DNA of 64,000 bases from Daucus carota subsp. sativus (Eukaryota > Streptophyta > Magnoliopsida > Apiales > Apiaceae), in NCBI RefSeq assembly GCF_001625215.2, contig NC_030387.2:25866517-25930516 (forward strand), in the 5' to 3' direction. Under the pieces are notes generated by a model that was not told the DNA's origin, did no database searches, and saw only the letters and a list, made by a program, of their open reading frames with translations. The position numbers were made by a program, and so were the translations under genes. Shown here one piece after another: positions 25,001 to 37,500 of the stretch. Position 1 is the first letter of the stretch; each line of letters opens with the position of its first letter.

Positions 25001-27054
25001 ACGTTAAACATAAATGATATAGAGAAAAATATGTACACTAGTAACCATGTCCTCTTTCTGTTAATACATTAATAAGAAATATCATGTACCTTCTTCTGTT
25101 TATACATTGAGAAGGCAAATGAGAGAATAACGGAGTTCAAAAGTCCCATTAAAATGTCACCGGCTCCAGGGTTTGATGGGACTTTTGTAAGGTAATCTCC
25201 TGTATATTGTAGTAGGCATTAAGATATCAAGATCACATGCAAAAATATGATCACATAAATAGTCGAAAAATTCGCAAAAGAAGAAAAGGAAAACCAGAGT
25301 GCCTATACAAGTAACCTTCAAAAAGTGTACGAACTTGGTTATTGAAGCAACTTAAGCACAAAACGCATGAAGCAAGAAAAATGAAGGGAAATTTAAGCTG
25401 GAAGGTTTGGTTCAGTTTTTTAATGCCAGCTATTTGCCTATTTGATTCCATGGTATGTATTTAATGTTACATTACATAATCATAACTTGCCTGTCCTCTA
25501 GTGCAACTTGGATCAGTTTCATGGCGGAGTTAACTGAAATATATTTTCACAGTTACCTTGTCAGATGAATCTTCCTGAGATTTCAATGAGTTAAAAGCTC
25601 AATGCCATCAAATTATATAATTACTGACCTTTGTCGATCGATGCCGATATCAATATATACATAGAAGATTTGGAAAGATATGTTTAGGATTTACCTAGAA
25701 CATTATAGAACCCTGCTCGAGAAAGGAACCCAAAAGCAAGTGCTGCAATTTCTGCAAATAGTACACAAGAAATGATTGGATGGATAACTTTCATCGCACA
25801 TGATGGCAGTCTGATGAAAGATCATCCAACCAATTTACCATTTAAATAATTAGCTAAACTTGCAACAATTTAGTCTGAAAATTTATGTAAGAAATTGTAA
25901 ATAGTATAGTCTTGACCAGGGTCAAACTAATTGTACCTACAACCAACCATGTAGCCCAGAACTGTAGCTGCCAGTAGAAATGGAAGGTATGTAATGGCAT
26001 GTGTGCCAAGTAATGTCGGGTGTATAAGTGCTGCTACAAATGATACAATGAAGAAGCCAGTCCAGACCCTGACCTCTGTTTGAGAAAACGAAGAAGGTCT
26101 CGACATTGGCTCAGCAGGTATCAGTTCTGTTTTAACCATTTTCCGTACAGCTATAGCTGTATAACCTGCAACAATGAGCGTAGCTAGCCAACCTCCAACT
26201 GCAGAAAACAGTTAAGAATCAGTGCATCATCTCATCAAGAAGTGGCTTGACAAATCATAACTAATAACCACAATGTGGGCACTGAAACAAATAAATAAAT
26301 CAAATTACATATTTATGTATAAACCTTTAATTATTCCATTCTTAACCAAGATTTGGAATTTGCTTAGATCAGTTATACCGTAAAGTCTCCTCTTTTCTCT
26401 GCTTCATTTAGATCAACTTAACAACAATCCAAATCTCCTGAATAAGAAGCCTCACTAAAGTACAATCCTTCAACTATCCATCTTAAATCTATAAAGATTT
26501 AAATTTTCTTTCACTGCAAGGTAAATGCTTCACAATAAAGATGAACAAGAACAATACTACACCACATGCCATACATCGATACCTATAATAAAGCAGATTT
26601 TGATCCCGGAAGCCGCAGGAATATCTTGAATAGAAATAGGCAAGACCACCAAGGCAGGAACATAGAACAATGGAAGCCATCTCTGAATAAATAAAAGGGC
26701 AGGCTCAAAAAAGTCCATCAAATTAGTTGCTGCTTCAGGGAACGTCAAATCAAGAAACACTAAAATAGAGAATATGCAAAACATCCCAAACAGTGCACTA
26801 GGAAACTTAATCCCCAGAACAACAAAAACCCGTTCCAAGATTTTATCCACTGCAATTATAATCCCAAGTGAAGCTACCAAATGCAATGTCTCCAACACCT
26901 AGTATATATATATGCGAAGGAAAACAAAAACTATTTCAAGAAATGAATAAATTAAGCAATTCAAGGCATGAAAAATAAAAATAATCCATACATAGTTACA
27001 TACAGTGTTTTTGAGGGTGTTGGAGGTGACAGTGGTATCCATGTCTGAGTCCAT
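22063..27054 (-). CDS. PLGG1: PLGG1-like LrgA/LrgB transporter, no transit peptide seen
   Basis: Eight exons: 27004-27054, 26583-26898, 25937-26198, 25695-25810, 25090-25199, 23658-23835, 23145-23274 and 22063-22213. They give 1314 nt and 437 residues, phases consistent. The LrgA-like part (about 18-125, with FPSALFGMFCIFS and IQRWLPLFYVPALVVLP) is followed by the LrgB-like part to the end (STALVGRLVGLE, LPRCITVALALSI, GTAALSANEPEALPFCAIAY). Many hydrophobic segments are visible. Arabidopsis PLGG1 moves glycolate and glycerate across the chloroplast inner envelope in photorespiration. Here the protein starts MDSDMDTTVTSN, close to where the mature plastid protein begins, and an in-frame stop lies 12 bases upstream. 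So either it is not plastid-targeted, or an unrecognised exon splices to the CAG|ACATGG site at about 27047. The VADSS replacing the usual TNSS and other changes suggest a diverged paralogue. Confidence 0.85.
24780..24940. repeat. Short imperfect direct duplication in PLGG1-like intron 5
   Basis: Two units (24780-24851 and 24878-24940) share CATTACA, then AGTCAAAATGAACACCCTGA-like sequence and CATATAATAC, separated by a T run. It is a local duplication without coding content. Confidence 0.55.
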
Positions 27055-27479
27055 GGAGTTTAGTTATTAGAGATGACCCACTTGCTATAACTTTGTTTAA
27101 GGTACAGAATTTGTAATGGGTCATGAAGAAATTTGTGGTGACAGGACAAAAATATCTTGTATTCTTAAAGAGTCCTCTCCCTGTCGATGAATCATTTAAC
27201 GAACATAAACATTCTTGTCGATTAAAGCAAAATTCTCCTTAAAATAAAAATATCGTGTGTATTAAATATTTACCCGCTCTAACCAATCCAGTATCTAGTT
27301 TTTTTAAATTTGCTTTGACTTTGTGCAACCACGTTTAAGTGTAAAATATTATTTTCTAAATTTTCTTCTCATGGATTAAAATTTATAATCAAAATTTTTA
27401 TTTACAAAAAAAATCAATAAAAATCAATAAATTTTATTATCTGGTCAACCCACCTAAATATGTGTGCCAAAAGTCAAAA

Positions 27480-27763
27480 CGTCAAATAATAAAAAACATA
27501 GGAAGAAATATATATTGGGAGATGGGGATCTAACATATTTTTTAAGATGCTCGTAAAACATGTTACCTTAGGTTTGTTTGAAATTTTTTTCTAAAAAAAT
27601 ATATAATGTTTAAAATTTTATTTTATGTAAAAAAAATGAAATATAAGTTACGGAACTGTGTTTTTTTTGTCATATTACAGAACTGTGTTTTGTAAGAGTT
27701 TTAAAATGCATATATAAGTAATGAAGAAAAACACGTATAGAAATGAATAGGACGGGAGAGGGG
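27480..27763. mobile_element. Decayed Stowaway-like MITE
   Basis: It is related to the element at 62822-63046. Both share a TGCTCGTAAAAC-type left segment and an AAAACNNGTATAGAAATGAA-type right segment ending near GGACGGGAGAGGGG before TA. The left end is eroded, so its start is approximate. A micro-insertion sits within it. Confidence 0.5.
27648..27687. repeat. Poly(T) micro-insertion with 13-bp target duplication
   Basis: TTACGGAACTGTG at 27648-27660 recurs as TTACAGAACTGTG at 27675-27687 (12 of 13). The insert is eight T followed by GTCATA. It lies inside the decayed MITE. Confidence 0.55.
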
Positions 27764-28567
27764 TACATTTTCTTGATAAAAATATACTAATTCTTTCTTC
27801 ATTTTAGAAATACATTTCAGCGGCAAAAATTTGATAGAGATAAAGAGAAAATAATGACATATATAATTTTATACAAATATCCAACAATACTATTTTGATA
27901 CAACTAAAGAAATTCTAATGTTTTTTTAGTGTAAGGTGATAGGTCATCGTTCAATCGCGATTTTAAGTATATTTACGCATCTCGTAATTGTGTGAGTCAT
28001 TAGATTTCTATTCAGGCATTTGAAAGTTGGCGTTTATAATAGTTAAATCCATAAATGAAAGGACCAGATTTGATGGATGAAATCCATAAAAGAAAGGAAC
28101 ACATAACAATCAAACAGCAGCAAATGATGTAAATGGAGAAATTGAGGTTATTCGACAGACATCACTGAAGCACTAGAGGCCAAAATTCGGATACCTTCGA
28201 GTTACAAAAAAAATGCATCTAAGGAGTAAGGGGTGTCCAAATTACTAATGTATTTCTAGACCATCCAAGATTTTCTTATGTAATAAATAAGATTATCTTG
28301 ATAAGGATGTGTATTCTGTGTATAATTGTGAAACATCTGCTGTAAAACAGCTATAAATAAAGGTAAATCAACCACTTCTCTTTGCACCCATATTATGATC
28401 ATGAGCATCTTCAAAATCAACACCCTTATAACATTAAATTAATTAATTACAGATGGTATGATGAAAGTAACTAAATTGCATGCATGCAAGTTTCTGCTGG
28501 CAGAAACACTGGTTAGATTAGCTCTGTTGAATCTACTTTTACTATTGACAACAAAAACTCCAATGAC

Positions 28568-31500
28568 TCAGTAACGATAGTTGTGATGGGAAGCATCAGA
28601 GTAAGTATACAGACTAGAGTGTTGCTCGACATCATAGTGATATGCATTACCAGGCGATTCAACTGCGTAGCTATATGCATTCCCAGATGACTCGTCTTCA
28701 TAGTGATATGTGTTCCCAGGAGCTTCAACTTCGTAATGATATCCATGAGGACCATTGCTGTGAGATTCGGGTCCATAGTCATATGCATTACCTGGTGATT
28801 CGACTTGGTAGTGATATGCATTACCTGGAGGAGGCTCAACTTCATAGTGATATGCATTACCAGGTGCTTCGAATTCGTACTTTTGAATATTAGCCATCTC
28901 AGCTTCTGCATTTGGCGTGGACTGGGAACTAGGTTGGCTTGCTGGAGGAGTGATGATGTGGTGAGTTGGTTTTTTATCAACTTTAACCTCAGTGTCCTCA
29001 ACTAGACCAACTTCTTCAAATGAGCGGAAAATGGGGTGCAAATATGCATCAGATAAGTATGACTTTAAACTGAGATCATGTTCAGGACCTCCTTCCTCTG
29101 CATCCTTGTCTACAGCTTCCTGAAACGAATTTCCTTATGTTAAAGAATGCTATTAGTTCGCTTGAAACTAATAATATAGAGTTGCGAAGGAGAGTGCAAT
29201 TGGTCCATAAGAAGAATTTCTGAAATTATTTTACCGTATAGTCTACGTATATGTACAATGTTTACTTGAAACTAACTATGAACCTCAATATGTTCATTTT
29301 GATCATATAAATCTTAAATTTTACTATACTGGTAATTAACCGTTGTTCGTTATCAAGAAGCGACTTTTATCGAACCTAACTAGGTGTGTAGTTGTTTATG
29401 TTCCTAGTTTCTCGAAATATATATATGTGTGTGTGTGTGTGAAAAAAGTTTTATGGAGTCCACATTTAAAGTCATAACTCCATATATATACATATATAAG
29501 GAAGCACTAAGGTCTCATGGTGAAATTTGATTAAGTTTTAGGCTAATTTATGCACTGAAGCCTGATATCTTATTATAGGATAAGTTGAATATTTGTATGT
29601 TATAGGTGTTCTTTGATATTCTAAGTAAGAATATGCCGAAAACAACTGAAATAGTGAGAGATATAGCAAAAATAAGGCCGAAGACATAGAGATAAGGGCA
29701 GAAATAGTGAAACAATGAGAGAGATTTAGCAGGGAGAGAGCTAGAGAGATATCAGTGATATATTACGGAGAAATATAGAATCTAGCGATAGAAAATCAGT
29801 TATAAGCTAGAGAGAGCGAGTTGTGAAATTACATTTCATCTTCTTGTCATCAAAGCAAAGCAAGTGCTATTACTAGACTCAGTCTCGTAACTAAATCTTA
29901 AAAGACTTAAATGCCCTTACAAGCCTATAATAGTGCTAGAACACAGATCCTGACATAAGCACATTATTATCTCAATAAGAAATCAGGAAATGATGAATAT
30001 ACATAATTACATACCTTCTACATATTTGCAAAACACAATGCAATAACAAATTAAGATGACATAGGCCATAATAAATTACCTCAAGCGGGTACTTTCTGAA
30101 TGCAGGCTCAAACCGATTCTTACAATACTTGTGGAATGTTAGTGTCAGAATTGGTAGCACAGCAAGAAAAGGTGTAGAATTTGCAGCCTTTTTGGTGCTC
30201 AGTAGACCCATTAGGAGTAGTTGAGATATCAACAAGCTTGCTATAATGCGGGTGTGAACATGGGGCCAGAAGGCTGCAACACTCTCATATTGTTGATTAT
30301 AAACATTAATTATCTGTAAATAAATAGAATAAAAGAATGTTTAGTACCAATAAAAATTCATATCAGCTATCTAAGATTAAAATGAGTTAACCGCTCAAGC
30401 AATGTACAACGGTACATGCATGACACACAGCATATTTTGGGAAAATGACATTGAATCCGTGATAGACAAACTAGACAGAAAGGAAAAACTAAGCCCCCAT
30501 TATCGAATCTTTACAAAGATATTATGATATGATATATGATGAGCTAAAGGAACCAGCCCGGCCACCTACCAACCAGGGGCGTAGCTACACGTAACTATAA
30601 GAGGCTATTTGAACCCACAAATTTTTTAATTTTATATATCTTCAAATAGTTTCCTTAACCATATAAAAACAGAAATTGACCCCATATTTAAAGCAGAACA
30701 AAGCTCAACTTTCAAATTCTAAATCCAAATGTTCAACGTTTCCAATATATGAGAAGTCGGCAAGGACAATTACGGAATGTAAATACAGCTCTTTAGTAGT
30801 TCTTTGTCTAATTACTTTCTCGTAAAAATATGCTAAAAGATTTTGACCCACATAATATCGTTTTCTGTTTATGCTCCTGCTACCAACATATGTTTCCTTA
30901 AGGTGGAGGTGAACTTGTTTTATATCCATCATTCTGTCCCACACCTCTGCAAAAACTCTGCTAATGGGGTTTGATTTGTCAACTTTGTGGTCCAATGTGT
31001 TTATTAAAAAAAAATTAAATGTCTAACCATTGGCTGACTTGAACTTTAGAATGGTCAATCAATCTAAAATTAGTTGACTAAAAAAATATTAATGTTAGAA
31101 CTTAGTTCTATAACTTGGGAAACTTTACCTGATGACGATAGACAAAGTATGCAAATCCAAAGAAGATCAAGACAAAAGGAAGAAGGATCGGAGTAATCAC
31201 GGCATACACCAGACCAAGGAGGAAATATAGTTGCAGACTTGGGAGAGCCTCGGGAAAATCCACACCATGAGGGTCCATTGCCTTCTCTCTATCCCTTTCA
31301 GTTTTCACCACGAACATGTTTTTGAGGTGAAAAATAACCAATGGTTTTAATCGAAGAATCTCACCAGCAATGCCGGCCCATCCGTCAACCATTATATATG
31401 TAATAAAGAAAGTGGCTTTCATTGGTATTGACACTCCAATTGTCCGCGGAATCCTGACACAGAAATTGAACATCAGATTCTAATTTAACTATCAACCCGG

Positions 31501-34500
31501 GATGTGAAAGACAATTGTTATTATATATAATTTTTTTTGTCCAGAGAAAGAAAATGTTATTATATTTTGGCTTACACATTTTTACTCTTTGTTATATACA
31601 CTTATAAGACGAAACATCACTTAACGCATGCATTACTTTGCTCAATTAACACAAAACTTGTCATAACATAGTGAGACTTGCATTATTAATATAGCACAAT
31701 AATCTACAACTTAACAAGGATGCAAGCTACAAAAGTGGGAAACTCTAATGTGGTCGCTAGAACACACTATATAAATCCATGTATATGGCAGATACACATT
31801 CTGCAATGCATTCTTTCATAGATATAACTTGCAGAGGAGAACATTTTCCAATTTCCACAACAATAAATGAATAGAGAGCTATAGAACATTTGAAATTTGA
31901 TTTTCATATTACATCATATCAAAGTTCTTTTATTCTAATATGTAATACTGACTAGTCAGCTAACTGCAAATTTCAACAGTGTCTCACAACTAACAGAGTT
32001 CAGAAATCAGGATAAGCCAATTTCATGCATATATTAACAGCCTTGGACAGGACATTATGCCATTAAATAACAGCTAATAATTTGTGAACTTGTTCCAATC
32101 TATTGCATAAGATGCGCTTTTGGAATAAGTAGCAAGCATTTTCAATCTGATAAAGTATATATTTATATATATCTTTATATGATTTTATTCCCATAATTTT
32201 AGTATTTTGTAAATAATCGGGGTATTGCTAATTGATTTTAAGTGTTTAATGACAGGAAAATAAATATTCCTAAAGTTGGATTAAATGGAGCTTATTTGGG
32301 CTTAATCAGATAGAAATTCGGATTTTATGGATAGCCTGCGAAACAAATCTTGTTTGGGTTATAACTGAAGTTTTAGAAATTAGAATTGGACGTTTTTACA
32401 GCCCAAGCGAAGATAATGGAATTCTCAACAAGTTCAAGGAGGTCCAATACTTAAAATCCAACTGAATCAGCCCAGAAACAGGCCTTAAAGTCAGCCTACG
32501 AATTTCTTTTCAGAATCCAACTTATTTTAAGGAAACTATTAACAACACTATTATTACTAGGTTTTGTATTATTAGAGAGATAGAGGATATTGCGTGTATT
32601 GAGGGAGAGAGAAACACTTGGAGAGGGAGATTGAGCAAAGGATTGAAGAGATTCATCTTGTGTTTTAACGAGCTCTTAAAGTTGTATTCTTCTACTCTTG
32701 ACTCTTGTACTTGTGGTTTGGTTTACTCATACATATACAGTTTCTTATCCAATTATGAGTAACTAATCCTCTAATCTTTTTTTTGACGAAACTAATCCTC
32801 TAATCTAGGAAATCCGGGAATCGGGAAGTGTTTGTTAGTTTAATATGTTTGTCTAATAATGTTGTGATTCTTCTTGCTTTTGCTAATCTATCATTGAATT
32901 CTTCACACAACCAGAGGAGTTATGAACCTTTAATTGTATTTATAGGAGTTATAATGAATCGGAAGAAGATTTGTAATTCTAGTACATGATATGATAGACA
33001 TAATTCAATTATTTAATTAGAAGATTAATTTAGAAGATTAATATGCGAGTTATGAAACTATAAATTCTTGGGTATCAATAGTTTATGACTTATATATTGA
33101 TATCAAGGAAGTTGCGTTCAAGGTATAGTTGTAGGCAATATATTGTATCTTGGGAGAGAACAATATAAGCATTAGAATTTAGAAGAATTGTTTTTAGCAA
33201 GGTGAGACAACAAGATATCACATATATTAGACAATTATGAAAACCAATTGAAGAACCCATGTTCCTGGATTATTTTTCTCCATCGATAAATCTTATATTT
33301 TAATAACTTAGTAGTATAATTTAGTTGGTAAACAAAACATCCGATTATACTTCTACACTTCTAGATTTAAGGAATTATACACTTGACTTGATATTGAATT
33401 TAGTCCTTCTCTGCGAATGATACTCATAGAAATACTCAACAAAATGTAACACCTCATAGTATAGTGCAACACAACTATAAGTAGAGATGTGAAACGTTAC
33501 TGGGTTGGTGACTGATGTAGAAAAGAATGAAGTTGTTCGAAAGCTGTTCCAGTAGCAATGCTTCCCAAGAATACATTAACCAGCATAAAGTAGTAGTATT
33601 TGGCAGCTGTCCTCCGTTCTAGTACTGAAAATGCTACATGTCCCTCAAACTTTGACATTGCCATCAGAACAGAAGGAAGGATGTACAAAAAGATTTTCAA
33701 TGCTAGACCAGGAAGGAAACCCTGTAAGAATGATTTAACGAATTTCCTGCAGAAAATCAGATTTAATGATTGTCAATCAGTAGATATAAGGATTCTCACA
33801 AACGAAAGGCATGTTAAATTAAAGTGCAATTGTTATTCCAGACATGGCAAGAAAGCATTAATAAATGTTTACAGTGGACATAGTCAAGGAACATGAGAAT
33901 TATATAAGTATATATAGTTCCAGATAAATAACTCTTGTTCAGGGGTATAATAGCAATAGCTAGTGCATAGGTTTTGAATAGAATTCAAAACCCTAAACCC
34001 TAAACCTATAAGTTGGCCGAATTAAGTTTTTTTATGTGTTACTTTGATGTCTTTTATCATGCGTATATGTGTGTGATTCAGTGGCCCAGGAGATATTCAA
34101 TATGATCAGTGATCAGAATATAGAGAGAGTAACATAGTTTAACTAACAATAATCAGAAACGAATTTTACAATAAAATAAATATTCGACTTACAATTCAAT
34201 CACTGGCCTGAGGAAAGGAGCAACCTTTTCAAGGCCATCCAAATTGGCTAGTGATTGCACAAAGGCAATGGGTATCATGTAGAAGAAGACCAGTGCAAAT
34301 ACCAATAATGATATCACAAGTTTTCTGACGGTCAAAGAAATAAAGGGTATAGCCAGATTTTTCCAGTATACATCCCTGGGTTCAGGAGCCCAATTTGTTA
34401 GCCAGAGAGTTGGATTCTTGCTTTGTGTGGTTTGTGCACAAACAGAAGCACCCCATCGTGAATTAAAAGACACAAAGGCAGCCGGCATTATATATTTTGG

Positions 34501-37500
34501 GTCCTTGAGAACTCGTTGGCGCTCCATAGTTAACTGAAGAGACAAAAGGACAAAATGTCACCAAAAAAAATTATGATCTCTCCCATAGACTATACACTAA
34601 AATGTATCAACTACCTAGGAAAAAAGACAGGGATGAACTAACATAAGGTTCCATGTAGTATCACATAAGAAAAAAGAGTAGTTATAATTATCAATAAAAA
34701 AGAAAGAAGGAAACAAATAGATAGCTACAAAAATTTTAAATATAGGCAGATGAATTAACAGCCATTACTCACTCTTCTGTCAAATTCTGTTAATAGTTTT
34801 CTGTAGTAGTCAATAGAATCAACTTGTTCACCCCAAAGCCCAAGAAATCCTTTCTGAAACCAAAGAGATAGCATTATTAGCAAAACAAGAAGGCATCAAC
34901 AACATATTTTAACAATTTTGACTGAAGAAAAGGAATTACATTACTCGTTGGCCTCTTTTTCTCCGGATGTCTTTCAAATTTAAGTTGGTTATAGTCCAGC
35001 CAATTCTGGATCCTCTCTCTTTTCCTAACAAGTTTTGCGAACTTGTTTGCATTGTAGACGGCCTGAATTAACAAGGTAAATGACTTACTCTAACAAAGAG
35101 AACCAGAACGGGAAATAGTAACTGATAAAGTGTGCTTGAAGCATCTCAAATGAAGTTTACAAAAATTGATACAGTTAGAAGCATTGCCTGGTGACATAAA
35201 TAGTGGTCTGGATGATTTTTCTTGAAATATATCTCCACACTATCTGATATTGAGCGGCCAGATGCATATGGCACATTCTTGACTAAAACCTGAGATATGG
35301 GCATGCAGAAATACCACATCAGAGATGGATTTAAAAAGTTTGTAAATGTCAAAGTAAATTTGAACATTTACAAAATGAAATGAGAATATGTTAGTTACAA
35401 TTTCTTGTAGACCAACACTTATATATCAGAACACTTGATTATTTCATAATAAAATAAACTAAATATATAGTAATACTGAATACCATATCCAACCATGGCA
35501 AATAGGACCAGGAGGGAAAATCAAAAAGCAAGTAGTAAAAAGATTTATTAGAGCAACAGAACAACATTATACATATATTTGTAGAGTGTTGAATGATATA
35601 TGATCCATTTTAGGCCTCCCTCTAACAACTTAAGGTTTTAGATAAATTGGTTAACATAGTATTAGAGTCCGGTTTAGGGATTATGTTTGTTCAACTATAC
35701 AATTGAAGGGGATTGTTGAATAACATATGATCCTTTAAGCACTCCCTCTAACACCTTAAAGTTTTTTAGATAAATTGGTTATTTAACATAGTGGTCTAGA
35801 ACGTTGTCATGGTATATCTGAGAATGTATACACAGACAAAACTACGTGAACACAATTATTCATGTTGTTGTGGCTTACAAAATAAATATTTAGTTCTCTA
35901 CAAGACATACTCAAGTAATACACAATGTCCCGCATCACAGAAGAGTTAGTAAGGTTCTATAACTTATATTCTCATCTGCTGCACTGCTGTAAGAGGGTGT
36001 CCATGAAGAGACAGCTAGGCACGAAGCATTTATATTTTCAAGTGAGCAAATTCCCAAGCAATAATGTGACTACCTTCTATATAGTAGCTCGCAAGGACAG
36101 AGTATAAGAATTATTATATGTTGCAAATTTCATATACGCATTGATGAAAGAGTATTTAAAAGGCAAAGAAATATTCAGTTTGTCAAACAGGAATGATTAC
36201 TCTAAGAATTTTATGGAGTGCTATTAGGATTGAGAGTGGACTCACTGTAAATTGTTCAGCACGCCTTTGTTGAGAAGCCAAAAATTTTAATCTCATTGCT
36301 GCCACTCTTTCATATTCCTTGTAAAGCATGTAACAAGTCCAGAATGTGAACAAGTACTCCAGTGATATGTGGGCAAAAAATCTAAATGTCAACAGTTGAA
36401 AATTTGTCAAGGCTAGATTTTCTATTCCCATCCCAGCAACAAGATCAAAATATATGTAGACATACAAAACGGAAACACATATTATCGAAAGTTCACTAAA
36501 AAGGGTTGTATTATAAGAGAATGTATAGTTTGATAAACTTAAAAATATCAAATTTAAGCAACGCTTGCTGTAAAGGAAGACAGCATTACAGCAACTAAAA
36601 TGCAAATCCTGCCATTTATAGACAAATATCCAATGATTCAACATCCATGTGGCTTACATGCACAATATTGACTTGGAAGAAGAAATTATTGTAGAAAAGT
36701 TGTGTGCTTGTGTAGAATATATCTTGTTTCTTAAAACCACGTGTAGGTATTAATAATACAACATTATGCAAATATGTGAACAAAGGCCACCTTTCAGTCC
36801 ATTTCTGACATAACCAATGAAAATTTGCACGTACTAACTTTAATGTAGATGGTCTAGTTAATACATTTAATACAACCACTAATCCATTCAATCCCTAAAT
36901 TTACAGTCAACAAGAAATACTGAAACTTCAAACATCGATAATATCATGCTGGGAAGATAATGCCAGCAAGTTTTCACAATTTATCCTCCTGATGCCTTCA
37001 ACCATAAGATAGCATCTAGTTCTTGCTTTCACTACTAGCTAAAGACTGGTGTAATGAATCTACATTTCTCTTATTATTAAGAGAGAAAGAAGACAACTCA
37101 CTTAATAGATTTAGGACGAATATTTGATATTGAGAGTTTGTCGATATCACTAACGACCAGCTCTTTGCTCAAGAAAAACAATGTGCCTCCTGAAACATTG
37201 ACTGGAATAAGTACCAAGAGTGCAATGGCAGCCATTGGCCCGAAAATCTTTAAGCTGACATACAAGAAGAGGAGATGCATTAGTATGACCCATCAAATCT
37301 AGAACAAATTCAATCTAATTGTTTTAACGAGATAATTAGATAAGAATATTGTCCAAAAGGATCTAGAGCATTCACACTAGTAGAAGGGTAAAACTATATA
37401 TTTGCAATAATCTATACAGATGTATATTATCCTCCACTAGCACATCAATTGCATAAAACGAATGCACTATAGCTCCTTTCTACTTTACGCTTACTATATT

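Larger units (their letters stand above)
27055..28567. other. Intergenic between PLGG1-like and OSCA genes
   Basis: It contains the promoter of the PLGG1-like gene, the 3' untranslated region of the OSCA gene and a decayed Stowaway-like MITE. I searched the minus strand near 27060-27250 for a transit-peptide exon and found no convincing one. Confidence 0.5.

Noticed and set aside
28628..28873. Regularly spaced repeats resembling a CRISPR array
   Set aside because: The units are contiguous, diverged and in a coding frame within a plant gene; there are no spacers.
28513..29001. Second long open frame, Met/His/Thr-rich, overlapping the OSCA last exon
   Set aside because: It is the shadow frame of the 33-bp coding repeat; the OSCA frame joins in phase to the previous exon and matches the family.
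33988..34012. CCCTAAA repeats resembling telomere sequence
   Set aside because: Only about two and a half units in an OSCA intron; common by chance or as a telo-box-like motif, not a telomere.
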